DNA from: CATQHP01 sp965205595
Lineage (GTDB): Bacteria; Acidobacteriota; Terriglobia; Bryobacterales; UBA6623
Length of the DNA stretch: 64,000 bases
Assembly: GCA_965205595.1 (NCBI GenBank)
Contig: CBDBHI010000057.1
Span: 1-64,000, forward strand
Direction of reading: 5' to 3'
The position numbers and the translations under genes were made by a program. Of the stretch, positions 1 through 7,299 are shown one piece after another. Numbering within the stretch: position 1 is the first letter of the stretch; each line of letters starts with the position of its first letter. The notes below the pieces were generated by a model. That model saw only the letters and a program-made list of their open reading frames with translations, ran no database searches and was not told the DNA's origin.

Positions 1-301
1 TGTAACCGCCGGTGAAATCGTACTCGTCGCGCAAGCGGTCGAAGATGCGTTTTGCGGTGTGGCGTTGTTTCTTCGGACGTTCCTGATCGTCGCTGAGGAT
101 CTGATCGACGATTCCGGTGAAGGGATCCAGCTTCGGCCTCTGCGCTGGTTGGCGCCGCCGATAGCCCGGCGGAGTGGCGTAGCGCAACATCTTGCGCACC
201 GTCCCTCGCGCCAGGCCAAACCGTTTGGCGGCCTCGCGCTCACTGAGCCCTTCGACAAAGACACTGCGCCGTACTTGAGCGTATAGCTCCACGCGATACA
301 T
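1..301 (-). CDS. istA: IS21-family transposase IstA, N-terminal part (runs off window)
   Basis: This is the first 100 residues of the DDE transposase of an IS21-type element, which acts with the IstB ATPase in cut-and-paste transposition. The protein starts MYRVELYAQVRRSVF and then shows the characteristic IS21 N-terminal helix-turn-helix (EREAAKRFGLARGTVRKML, residues about 21-39), followed by the linker KKQRHTAKRIFDRL that precedes the catalytic core. The ATG at 301 is preceded directly by a purine-rich GAGAGGG stretch. The catalytic domain and stop lie beyond the left edge, so intactness cannot be judged. Confidence 0.9.
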   Translation of the reverse strand, partial: MYRVELYAQVRRSVFVEGLSEREAAKRFGLARGTVRKMLRYATPPGYRRRQPAQRPKLDPFTGIVDQILSDDQERPKKQRHTAKRIFDRLRDEYDFTGGY

Positions 302-353
302 CCCTCTCGTGTCCCACAAAACACCACAGGAATGTTCGCTGGACCACTCGGAC

Positions 354-426
354 GGTCTACTTTTACTCCGCCCAAAAGCAGCTTCGATTCGCCGCTCTAT
401 GGTCTAGTTTCGCTCCGCCGTTCTCA
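354..426. repeat. IS21 terminal transposase-binding repeats
   Basis: Two related motifs lie in the same orientation: GGTCTACTTTTACTCCGCC at 354-372 and GGTCTAGTTTCGCTCCGCC at about 401-419. Multiple internal repeats of this type at the ends are typical of IS21-family elements, where they are transposase-binding sites. The second copy sits directly at the deduced element edge. Confidence 0.7.
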
Positions 427-903
427 ATCTTTCCAGTCAACAAGTCCAGAATTGAACACTTCTAGCCTAAATCGTCCTACCTCTTCATCAAAATCAACTC
501 TGGACTTGGACTCTATCTTCACAACCGGGGGCGTAAGTGCCCTCAAGCGATCAATCTCAGTATTGGCGTTTACTAGATCCCCCCTCAACGTGGATAGATC
601 AGACATCAACATGGAGTTTTGCTTTTTCTCTTCGGTGCTGATCCTGGCTGGAGTTACAAGAAATAACACCCATACAAAGACTGCCGCCGCCGCTAAGAGA
701 ATGTACTTTCCAGTTCTCTTCCAAGCATCCAGGGAAGTTCGTTTTAGTTCTTTCATGCCTCCCTCCCGAAATGCTGTGGCAACATAAATAATTGCGACAA
801 AGACGAAAGCAAGCAAAGGCTTGTCCGCTGCAATTGACCAAGTAGATTCAACAGACTTTTCAATCGCCAACTTCCAATAGGACAGCCAGTCAAAGAATGA
901 CAT
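424..903 (-). pseudogene. Membrane protein truncated at its C-terminus by the IS21 end
   Basis: Function unknown. The 159-residue product has two hydrophobic segments (about residues 28-45 and 66-84) separated by a basic loop, then a stretch at about 90-120 rich in E, K, L and N that may form a coiled coil. The start is the ATG at 903. The last codons read GLVDWKD and then TGA, and that TGA is the first three bases of the deduced IS21 terminus (TGAGAACGG on the minus strand). The natural C-terminus has therefore probably been lost and the stop codon supplied by the element. A complete protein that happens to end here is possible but less likely. Confidence 0.6.
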
Positions 904-1540
904 GTTCGCAAGACTATCACCCCATCTAGCCTTGCGTCAAGTAGATAATTACGGAAATAAGGAAGGCTGTATGCAAAGGGAAGCCTGTACCGAACGTGAT
1001 GGGTCTCCGCGAGGCGCTCAAGTCAGGTAACCGGAAGGTCTACGGTAGCAACCTTCCCGAGTCGGCATCCGCAAACACAATTCGAGAACTTCGATATGTG
1101 ATCTGTCGTGAGTCTAGCCGCACCACAAAGCTGGAGACATGTGAGTATGGGGATCTGGAGGGCGCTCGACAGCGATCAGTCGTATCCGAAGGGACGATGT
1201 TTACGTTTTCCGTGATGTATCGACACTGGGCGTCGTCGCGAAGCAAGTTTTTACAGGTTCTACACCTGAGCCTTGTCCTGGAGCAACGACGATATACGTT
1301 GACCGCTACCGGTTACCCGTATACACGGGGTCTAAAGATATCATCGGCGAGCCGTCGCAGGCTCAAGTGGATACATGGCTACGATCGACGGCCTTACGGC
1401 TTTCATCTCTCTGATTAGAAGTAGACCAGAGCAAGACCGGTTCTGGCTTCCGTGGACCCTCACGACCCCCAACGACCCGAAGCCCGCAGGGGTGGTTGGT
1501 TGTTACAGGACACTAGTTCATTGACCGCCTGAATATTTCG
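904..1540. other. Intergenic stretch with no recognisable gene
   Basis: About 640 bases between the truncated membrane protein and the RAYT repeat array. An open frame of 140 codons (996-1418, plus) has no recognisable domain, atypical composition and no ribosome-binding site, so I do not call it. No RNA gene or mobile element is apparent. Confidence 0.5.
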
Positions 1541-1654
1541 CCTATCGGTGACAGTCAGCCTATCGGAGCCTATCGGTGACAGTCTATCGGAGCCTATCGG
1601 TGACGGGAGCCTATCGGTGACGAGCCTATCGGTGAGCCTATCGGTGACAGTCAG
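1541..1654 (+). repeat. Array of CCTATCGGTGAC repeats upstream of the RAYT gene
   Basis: Six copies of CCTATCGGTGA(C) start at 1541, 1569, 1593, 1610, 1625 and 1637, with two degenerate copies ending in CGGAG between them (1559 and 1583). The first and last copies carry the full form CCTATCGGTGACAGTCAG. Spacing is irregular (12-28 bases), unlike CRISPR. The last copy (1637-1654) has a perfect 18-bp inverted partner downstream of the RAYT gene at 2421-2438, so the array looks like an amplified cassette end. Confidence 0.85.
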
Positions 1655-1716
1655 GGATATGATGGCGTGATCAGTGCGGTTCGAGATCTACTGTGATAGA
1701 TTAGCTCACGAAAGCG

Positions 1717-2409
1717 ATGTCGCGGCAGGCCCGGGTGGTCGCGGAGGGCGTTCCGCATCACGTCACCCAGAGGGGCAATAATCGCCGAGACGTCTTCCTG
1801 CTCGAAGACGACCGGCGCTTCTATATTGATGTCTTGCGCGAAAAATGCGCGCGGTTCGGGGTCACCATCCTGGGTTGGTGCCTGATGACGAACCACGTCC
1901 ATCTGATCGCCGTGCCGCGGCGCGAGAACTCTCTTGCCAAGGCGCTCGGGCAGACCCACTGGCAGCATGCGATGCGATTCAATCAACGCTATCAGCGCAG
2001 CGGTCACTTGTGGCAGAACCGCTTTTATTCATGTCCCTTAGGGCGGGATCACCTAGAGCCGGCGTTGGCTTACGTCGACCGCAATCCGGTTCGCGCCGGG
2101 CTCGTAGGGAAGGCTGCCGAGTACCCTTGGTCGAGTGCCGCCGCGCATCTAAGCGGTCGTGACGAGGGCGGCTTAATGGACGAGCGAACATGGGCGAAAT
2201 GGGGTTTTCAGGACGGCTGGGAGGACTTGCTTGCGACCGACTCGGCCGGAAGCGGCGAGGAAGAATTGCGTCGCGCGACGTACGGCGGACTGGCGTTGGG
2301 AGATGACGCATTCGTCACAGAATTGGAACAGAAATTACAGCGAAGGCTGCGTCCGAAGCCGCCGGGCCGAGTTCCCAAGGCTGCGGCGCAGGCCGCCTCG
2401 GGAAAGTGA
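1717..2409 (+). CDS. REP-associated tyrosine transposase (RAYT), Y1/HUH family
   Basis: A 230-residue single-domain protein of the Y1 transposase superfamily (IS200-like), the type that mobilises or maintains REP/BIME sequences. Visible hallmarks are HHVTQRGNN (residues 14-22), the HUH metal motif NHVHLIAVP (59-67), GHLWQNRFYSC and AYVDRNPVRAGLV. In relatives of this clade the helix before GHLWQ carries the nucleophilic tyrosine in a pattern like H-x-x-Y-A/S-M; here the corresponding residue is His84 (codon CAT at 1966-1968), so catalysis is doubtful. The gene is flanked by inverted copies of an 18-bp repeat, as expected if those repeats are its substrate. No strong ribosome-binding site precedes the ATG. 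Confidence 0.88.
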   Translation: MSRQARVVAEGVPHHVTQRGNNRRDVFLLEDDRRFYIDVLREKCARFGVTILGWCLMTNHVHLIAVPRRENSLAKALGQTHWQHAMRFNQRYQRSGHLWQNRFYSCPLGRDHLEPALAYVDRNPVRAGLVGKAAEYPWSSAAAHLSGRDEGGLMDERTWAKWGFQDGWEDLLATDSAGSGEEELRRATYGGLALGDDAFVTELEQKLQRRLRPKPPGRVPKAAAQAASGK

Positions 2410-2420
2410 AAATGAATTCC

Positions 2421-2469
2421 CTGACTGTCACCGATAGGGCCGTGGATGGGCCGTGGATAGGGCCGTGAG
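2421..2469. repeat. Inverted partner of the RAYT repeat plus a tandem 11-mer
   Basis: CTGACTGTCACCGATAGG at 2421-2438 is the exact reverse complement of the last upstream repeat (1637-1654), giving perfect 18-bp inverted ends around the RAYT gene. It is followed by GGGCCGTGGAT at 2437-2447 and again at 2448-2458, then a degenerate third copy to 2469. Confidence 0.85.
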
Positions 2470-2493
2470 CTGAAGGAAGTTGCGGCGGTTCAT
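2458..2493 (-). pseudogene. Remnant of a Tat-exported protein (leader only)
   Basis: On the minus strand an ATG at 2493 begins MNRRNFLQLTALS, a typical twin-arginine leader start (RRNFLQL), after which the frame runs into the 11-mer repeats and the RAYT cassette end and stops. No continuation of an exported protein is visible beyond the cassette. This looks like the 5' end of a gene (sulfatase or DUF1501-type proteins often start this way) cut off when the cassette arrived. It is a short match and could be chance. Confidence 0.35.
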
Positions 2494-2584
2494 TGTCTCG
2501 GTCATTACTTGAAAGAGTGTGGCGTAACGAGTGGTGCTAACGCAAAGGTGGCGATCGGGTACAGGAGTGCCCTGTTCGCGGCGA

Positions 2585-2615
2585 ATTGGGTTTGATTGGG
2601 TTTGAATTGGGTTCG
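2585..2615. repeat. Short tandem ATTGGGTTTG repeats
   Basis: ATTGGGTTTG occurs at 2585-2594 and 2595-2604, followed by the variant ATTGGGTTCG at 2606-2615. The surrounding 2494-3179 holds no convincing gene: open frames on both strands lack recognisable domains. Small hairpins occur at about 2912-2935 and 2960-2978 (GCGTAC and GTACGC arms). The region is probably decayed intergenic sequence. Confidence 0.5.
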
Positions 2616-3269
2616 TTTCGTGATTTTTTTGTTTGGGGCACCAGAGGCGGTCTGGGCGGGGTAACATAGTTCGAGATCGTTTTCCAATCCCCCGGTTGCA
2701 GCTGCGGCTCATGGATTTCAACATCTTTGTTGTTGGTCCTCCCTGCCGACAGGGTATCAGTGCTGTCAAGTGCCCTACGGTTCTGGGTAGGGGACATCCA
2801 TGATAGGTATTTGTCAAGGAAAAAATGGCGGCAGGCATTTTCGGGTGACCACAAGCTGGGTTCGCCCGCTTATTAGGTAGGTTTTTCGCGGCGGGGCGGG
2901 TTCTGTCCACTGCGCGTCCGTAGGACGCGGCGCAGCGAACGGTTGACAGGTTCCGCGGCGGCGCGTACGTCGACTGTACGCGGGCGAACACGGCGCTCTC
3001 CCGCGGGGGAGTTTCTGCTTGTCAGTCCACGACGACTACCTTGCCGAATCGCGTCATTTGGCGCCGTTCGAAAAACGCGGCCAGACATCCATTTGCCACC
3101 TCGGGCGCCCGCAAGTGTGATCGCGGGCGCCGTCGTGGAAGATTCAGTTGAGGCCCAAAAACTAGATCCCGCCAGCCCCGAAACAGGCAGCATGGCGTCT
3201 ACTCACCCGTGGGCTTTCACGCAGTCCCCTTCGTGCGGGGCCCGGCGGGAAATCGTCGTTTCCAACTCG

Positions 3270-4274
3270 TTACTCGCGCTTCTCGTAGCCCGTGCCACGG
3301 CGTTCGACCGCCAACAACAGCGCTACCAGCTTGCGCGCTAGCGCCACCGTCGCCTGGTTGCGGTGGCCGCGCGCGACTTCGTCCGCGTGCAGCCGCGCCA
3401 GTTGGTCGTTCCAGCGCGGCGCCAACTTCGCCGCCTCGATCAGCACGTGTTGCAAGTGTCCGTTGCGTTGTTTCGACAGCGGTCCGCGGCGCGACTTGCC
3501 GGCCGACTCGTTCAGGCGCGAGCACAGTCCGCAGTAACTCACCGCCTCGTCGATCTTGCCGAAGCGCTTGACGTCGCCTATTTCGAGTGCCCAGGTCAGC
3601 GCGGTAATCGCGCCGCCTCCGGGGATCGTGCGCAGCAACTCCACGCGCTTGGCGAGCGACGGGTGGGTGAGCAGCTTGTTCTCGATCTTGCGCACGATTG
3701 CGAGTGTTGCTTCGACGCGATCACGGCTGACGCCGAGCAGCAGCAGGTCGGTTTCGCAGGCTTCGAGTCGATCGACGAAGGGCTCGAAATATCTCTTGGT
3801 GTGCAGTTTCGATTTGGTGTAGGGTTCGCCGAGTTCCATCAACAGCGTGGCGATGCGGTTCTTGTTCCAGACCGCTTGTTGGACGAGGCGGTTGCGAAAG
3901 CGCAGCAGGCGGCGCAGCTCGCGTTGTTGGCGCGGCGGCATCCAGACACGCGGCACCAGGTTGGCGCGGGTGAGGTCGGAAAGTTTGCGGCCGTCGAGCT
4001 TGTCGCTCTTCTTCTTGGCGCGCGTGATGGCCTCGAGCGACGCCGGATGAGCGACGGCCAGATCCACGGCGTGGGGCTTGAGAGTGTCGTAGATCCAGCC
4101 GCTGAACATGGTGGCTTCGAGCGTGCCCTTCCAAGGCGCGGGCCGCGCGGCGGCCCACGCCTCAAGCTCGGGGCGCAGCGCCTGGATCGTGCCTTCGTCA
4201 ACGATTGTGCCGGCGGCGGTCTTGGCGCAATAGGCAATGGTTTTTTTGTGAACGTCGAGTCCGATAAAGTGCAT
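3270..4274 (-). CDS. IS110-family recombinase/transposase (DEDD)
   Basis: A 334-residue recombinase with an N-terminal RuvC-like DEDD domain (GLDVHKKT with D7, E53 in TLEAT, D91 and D94 in KKSDKLDGRKL) and a C-terminal Transposase_20 domain (IPGGGAITALTWALEIGD, then YCGLCSRLNESAGKSRRG, which carries the serine-type active site in this family). Length is normal and the frame intact. I chose the ATG at 4274, although the frame is open to 4367, because AGGAGG lies 5 bases before it and the protein then starts MHFIGLDVHKKT as in relatives. The ribosome site is part of a perfect inverted repeat (separate entry). The long plus-strand open frame opposite is a shadow. Confidence 0.93.
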   Translation of the reverse strand: MHFIGLDVHKKTIAYCAKTAAGTIVDEGTIQALRPELEAWAAARPAPWKGTLEATMFSGWIYDTLKPHAVDLAVAHPASLEAITRAKKKSDKLDGRKLSDLTRANLVPRVWMPPRQQRELRRLLRFRNRLVQQAVWNKNRIATLLMELGEPYTKSKLHTKRYFEPFVDRLEACETDLLLLGVSRDRVEATLAIVRKIENKLLTHPSLAKRVELLRTIPGGGAITALTWALEIGDVKRFGKIDEAVSYCGLCSRLNESAGKSRRGPLSKQRNGHLQHVLIEAAKLAPRWNDQLARLHADEVARGHRNQATVALARKLVALLLAVERRGTGYEKRE

Positions 4275-4277
4275 TTT

Positions 4278-4351
4278 GTCCTCCTGGGTCTGGGTTTCGG
4301 TTCGCCTGCTTGCCGCAGCCGAGCCCGACTTATTATTCCCGCCAGGAGGAC
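4278..4351 (-). promoter_or_regulatory. Stem that would sequester the IS110 recombinase ribosome-binding site
   Basis: CCAGGAGGAC at 4342-4351 (plus strand) is the exact reverse complement of GTCCTCCTGG at 4278-4287. In the minus-strand transcript the downstream arm contains the AGGAGG ribosome site of the recombinase, so a 10-bp stem with a 54-base loop would hide it. A transcript starting inside the loop would leave the site free; read-through from outside would fold it. Structure is seen, regulation is inferred. Confidence 0.6.
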
Positions 4352-4674
4352 GCTTTTTCTTAATCACCTATGCATTGAAACAGGCACGTTAATCATTTCT
4401 TCACAGGCGGCGGCAACGGACGCGGATCGTGGATCTAGCCGCGCTACCCCATCCAATCGCTCGGTCCCGACCCGTCTGGCTAATCTCAACCGTCCGTTAC
4501 TCGAAACCCAATGGGATGCTGCCACGGCAGGTCCGAGGGTTCAAGCAGGTGCGAAAGCGCCATTCGTTCAAAACCCATCCGGCCCGCACCCCGTGCGTGT
4601 GCCCGCATTGACGTGACGCGAGGTACACCAGCCGACAGGCTTCACGCTAAGATGTGGGAGTCTAGGAACACAAA

Positions 4675-5196
4675 ATGAAGATCTCACAACTCTCTCTGCT
4701 TGGAATCCTCGCCGTCTCGCTGCTACCGGTGGTCCACGGACAGGCCCGACAAAGCCCGCATGAAACGGTGTCCGGCAAGGCGGGCGACGCAAACATCACC
4801 ATCACCTACGGACGGCCCTACAAGAAGACTCGTCAGATCTTTGGCGGCTTAGTGCCGTACGGTAAGGTTTGGCGGACTGGCGCGGACGAGGCCACAACAA
4901 TCGAGACCGATCGCGATCTAATGATCGGCTCCGTGCACGTTCCGGCCGGCATCTACGGCCTGTTTACCTTGCCATCGGACTCGGGCTGGAAGCTGATCGT
5001 CAACAAGACCGCCAAGCAGTGGGGTGCCTTTGAATACGACGCCGGGCAAGACCTGGGTCGAGTCGAGATGGAAGTGTCGTCGGGGAGTGAAGTTGAGCAG
5101 TTCACGATCGCGCTGGAGCCCAAGTCCGATGGCTTCGCGACGCTGAAACTAGCATGGGACACGACGGTCGCCACCATTCCGATCATGGGGCACTAG
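4675..5196 (+). CDS. Secreted DUF2911 protein
   Basis: A 173-residue exported protein of unknown function, DUF2911 family. Residues 1-22 form a Sec signal peptide (MKISQLSLLGILAVSLLPVV then HGQA). The mature part shows the family signatures: a tyrosine-rich ITYGRPYKKTRQIFGGLVPYG (split here at about residues 42-62), VWRTGADEAT, then VPAGIYGLFTLPSD and GWKLIVNKTAKQWGAF. Family members are predicted periplasmic or extracellular beta-rich proteins common in Bacteroidota and Acidobacteriota. The ATG at 4675 follows an AGGA stretch. It stands alone between IS110 and a duplicated intergenic segment. Confidence 0.9.
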   Translation: MKISQLSLLGILAVSLLPVVHGQARQSPHETVSGKAGDANITITYGRPYKKTRQIFGGLVPYGKVWRTGADEATTIETDRDLMIGSVHVPAGIYGLFTLPSDSGWKLIVNKTAKQWGAFEYDAGQDLGRVEMEVSSGSEVEQFTIALEPKSDGFATLKLAWDTTVATIPIMGH

Positions 5197-5341
5197 GGTG
5201 TTCATTGGCCGGCTTGTAGCGTGAGCCTTCGGTTTTGCCGCGTGCCGATTCATCGACAAATACGAGATTGAGGGACAGTCACCTCTGACCTGAAACTTCA
5301 ATTTCGAGTTGGCGGCTGGAGCTGCTTGTTGAACGGAACGT

Positions 5342-5431
5342 TTCGCGGTACCGAGCCGCTCCGCCTCGCGGTGCGGTGCAGCCCACGACGTGCGGACCGC
5401 ACCGCACGGCGGCGCGGCTCGGTACCGCGAA
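5342..5431. repeat. Long GC-rich hairpin (in duplicated segment)
   Basis: Outer arms TTCGCGGTACCGAGCCGC (5342-5359) and its exact reverse complement (5414-5431) enclose an inner pair GCGGTGCGGT / ACCGCACCGC. The copy at 7940-8029 has a single change in the left arm. This could be a MITE-like or REP-like unit or a strong RNA hairpin; no open reading frame is needed to explain it. Confidence 0.8.
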
Positions 5432-5707
5432 GGTCCGACTCCCTGTGGCTTTTTAAATCTATTACTCCCGCCGATTCAGCAACGTGAGAGATCCGTGGCG
5501 GAGCCCGAGTTTGGACGTCAAGTCGCTTGATTGCAAAGACTTAGATGCGACTCCCGCTGTTCAATTCGAGGTTCGGATCGTGCTTACGAAGCAACGATCT
5601 GCGACGATTGGGCTCCGTCCCGAATCGAGTACGACGATCTTGCTGGATGAGGCTGCCTTTTCGTCTGCCGTCGTACTGGGCAAACGTGTGGATAGGCTCC
5701 CGCCGCG

Positions 5708-5799
5708 CTACAGAATCTCGTAGCCGAGGACTCGCCACTGCCCGTCCGGGTCGCGCATGAGCATTAACATCTCGCCCACGGATTCCTTTTTCTCGTACG
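5708..5799 (-). pseudogene. 3' fragment of a DUF4019 gene
   Basis: The last about 29 codons of the DUF4019 gene found intact at 8229-8654, here ending in GYEIL and a TAG instead of GYELL and TGA. Upstream (towards 5800) the match ends abruptly at a run of GAAAAAGGGGGACAA repeats, so no start remains. It is part of duplicated segment A. Confidence 0.8.
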
Positions 5800-5829
5800 G
5801 AAAAAGGGGGACAAGAAAAAGGGGGACAA
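5800..5829. repeat. Tandem 15-mer at the edge of duplicated segment A
   Basis: GAAAAAGGGGGACAA occurs twice in tandem (5800-5814, 5815-5829) exactly where the duplicated segment loses similarity to copy B. The rest of the gap to 6063 shows no gene. Confidence 0.75.
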
Positions 5830-6063
5830 CGCCCACTTTTTGAAGTCACCGATCCTAGGGCGCCAAGCGACCTTTTGGCAAACAGGCGGCGTTCAGTCGG
5901 GCGCGGGTCGAGAAGGCTCTCGATCTGTTCCGCGCCGAGATGCGACACGACATGTCCCTGGCCGGGAGCGCAACGATCACAGACATTTCGAGCAAGTTCG
6001 CTTCGAGGCGCTAGGCACCTATTTCGTTCAGCCGTTGGTCTACTATAGGTCGAGAACGAGGGA

Positions 6064-7299
6064 ATGATGAAACTTACAAAAGGCCTTGCGGCTGGAACGT
6101 GTCTGGCGATCGCGGTATTCGCTTCGTGCGGCGGAAGCGACCCAGTCCCCGAAACCGCCCCATCCTCCTCAGCCCGGACGCTAACCGCCGAGCAGTACTA
6201 CGACAAAGTCCACGGCGCCTGGCTTGGGGGCGCTGTCGGCGGGGCGCTCGGCATGAACTTCCAGCGGAGGCACAAGAAGGACATCAAAGCCTTCTTGACC
6301 GATCTTGGGCAGTGGCCGCTGACCGACTACCCCAAGGCTATTCCCCCCAGTCCGGAGCGCAGGCGGCCCCCCGGTGAAGAGCGCACGCGCACGGTGGAGT
6401 ACACCGCCGCCGAATGGGGTCCGGCTGGCTTCGGCCCCGACGACGATACGCTCTTCCAGGTCGCCAACTTGCTGCTGCTCGAAGAAAAAGGCTTCGATAT
6501 CAGTAGCCAAGACGTCGCCGACAATTGGCTCGCTAAGTTTTCGGTCTTCGAGGCGGCGAACTGCGGCCGCGCCGTCCGCATCACCGAAAAGCGGCTCAAG
6601 GAAGGAGTGAGACCGCCCGAGTCCGGCCGGCACGAAATGGGCGAGATGATGGGCGGTCAGATGAAGGGCGAATTCTGGGGCTATCTGCTGCCGGGGAACC
6701 CCGAAGCCGCCGCCGAATACGGGCGGATCGACGCCGAGGTGGCCTTCTTCGGCGACGGTATCTACGGCGAGATGTTCATGGCCGCGCTGACGGCCGAAGC
6801 CTTCTTCGAATCCAACCCGGTCAAGCTGATGGAAGCCAGCCTTGCCGTGATCCCAGCCGACAGCGACTACGCCAAGTGCATGCGTGACGTGATGGACTGG
6901 CACGCGCAGTGGCCCGATGACTGGGAAAAGACCCATGAACAAATCGACATCAAGTGGGCGCCGGAGGCCGACAAGGGCCGCAGCGTCTTCCCCAACAACG
7001 CCGTCATCGCGCTGGGCTTGCTCTACGGCGACGGAGACTTCGACAAGGCCATCTCGATCGCTGTCATGGCTGGCTGGGACACCGACACCAACGCCGGCGA
7101 TGTTGGCCCAGTAATGGGCATTGTCCTAGGTCGCGACGCCATCGCCGAAAAGTGGACGAAGCCGATCGCCAACATCATGCGCACCGACGTCAGGGGCGCC
7201 GAAGAGTGGAAGATCGACGAGCTCGCCCGCCGCACGGTCGAGATGGGGAAGAAGATGACGGCGGCAAAGTCAGCGGGCAGAGTTGAAATCACCGACTGA
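6064..7299 (+). CDS. Exported ADP-ribosylglycohydrolase-family protein
   Basis: A 411-residue protein that would remove ADP-ribose or cleave related N-glycosidic bonds; family members use two Mg ions. The N-terminus is a signal sequence ending VFASCGGS, consistent with a lipoprotein although Phe at position -3 is atypical, so the enzyme probably acts outside the cytoplasm. The hydrolase domain begins at about residue 45 (YYDKVHGAWLGGAVGGALG), has the first metal motif GPDDDT (about 125-130) and the second at GWDTDTNAGDVGPVMG (about 338-353), both complete. Two ATGs (6064, 6067) are possible starts. It stands alone; the left flank is the duplicated segment. The substrate is unknown. Confidence 0.88.
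   Translation: MMKLTKGLAAGTCLAIAVFASCGGSDPVPETAPSSSARTLTAEQYYDKVHGAWLGGAVGGALGMNFQRRHKKDIKAFLTDLGQWPLTDYPKAIPPSPERRRPPGEERTRTVEYTAAEWGPAGFGPDDDTLFQVANLLLLEEKGFDISSQDVADNWLAKFSVFEAANCGRAVRITEKRLKEGVRPPESGRHEMGEMMGGQMKGEFWGYLLPGNPEAAAEYGRIDAEVAFFGDGIYGEMFMAALTAEAFFESNPVKLMEASLAVIPADSDYAKCMRDVMDWHAQWPDDWEKTHEQIDIKWAPEADKGRSVFPNNAVIALGLLYGDGDFDKAISIAVMAGWDTDTNAGDVGPVMGIVLGRDAIAEKWTKPIANIMRTDVRGAEEWKIDELARRTVEMGKKMTAAKSAGRVEITD

Larger units (their letters stand above)
1..426 (-). mobile_element. IS21-family element, right-hand end (partial)
   Basis: The segment contains the start of an istA gene reading leftwards out of the window, preceded by a non-coding terminus with repeated transposase-binding-like motifs. 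The likely outer edge is at 426: read on the minus strand the element begins TGAGAACGGCGG, and IS21-family ends characteristically begin with TG (family knowledge). The abutting gene on the minus strand reads straight into this terminus. The rest of istA and istB lies outside the window. Confidence 0.8.
3180..4386 (-). mobile_element. IS110-family element
   Basis: The element carries one recombinase gene read leftwards. The decamer GAAACAGGCA occurs in direct orientation at 3180-3189 and 4377-4386, outside the gene on both sides. IS110 elements lack long inverted repeats and often show short directly repeated core sequences at their edges, so I use these as tentative limits. They leave only about 90 and 112 non-coding bases, which is short for a bridge-RNA-bearing end, so the real edges may lie further out. 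Confidence 0.55.
5264..5799. repeat. Duplicated segment, copy A
   Basis: Positions 5264-5628 match 7862-8226 almost base for base (constant offset 2598), and 5717-5799 match 8238-8320 (offset 2521); 88 bases between the blocks in copy A are replaced by 11 in copy B. The copy includes the hairpin at 5342-5431 and the 3' end of a DUF4019 gene. At 5799 the match stops sharply and unrelated sequence begins. Confidence 0.9.

Noticed and set aside
996..1418. 140-codon plus-strand frame between the membrane-protein remnant and the RAYT array
   Set aside because: No domain, no ribosome site, and an equally long frame on the other strand.
1541..1654. Possible CRISPR array
   Set aside because: Units are only 11-18 bases, spacing is irregular at 12-28 bases, there are no unique spacers and no cas genes; the repeat pairs with the RAYT cassette end instead.
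2428..2991. 187-codon minus-strand frame ending in a Tat-like leader
   Set aside because: The upstream part is low-complexity and crosses tandem repeats; only the short MNRRNFLQLTA stretch near its end is plausible, and it is reported separately as a remnant.
3363..4616. 417-codon open frame on the plus strand opposite the IS110 recombinase
   Set aside because: It is antisense to a gene with a complete catalytic motif set and a strong ribosome site, and its own product shows no recognisable domain.
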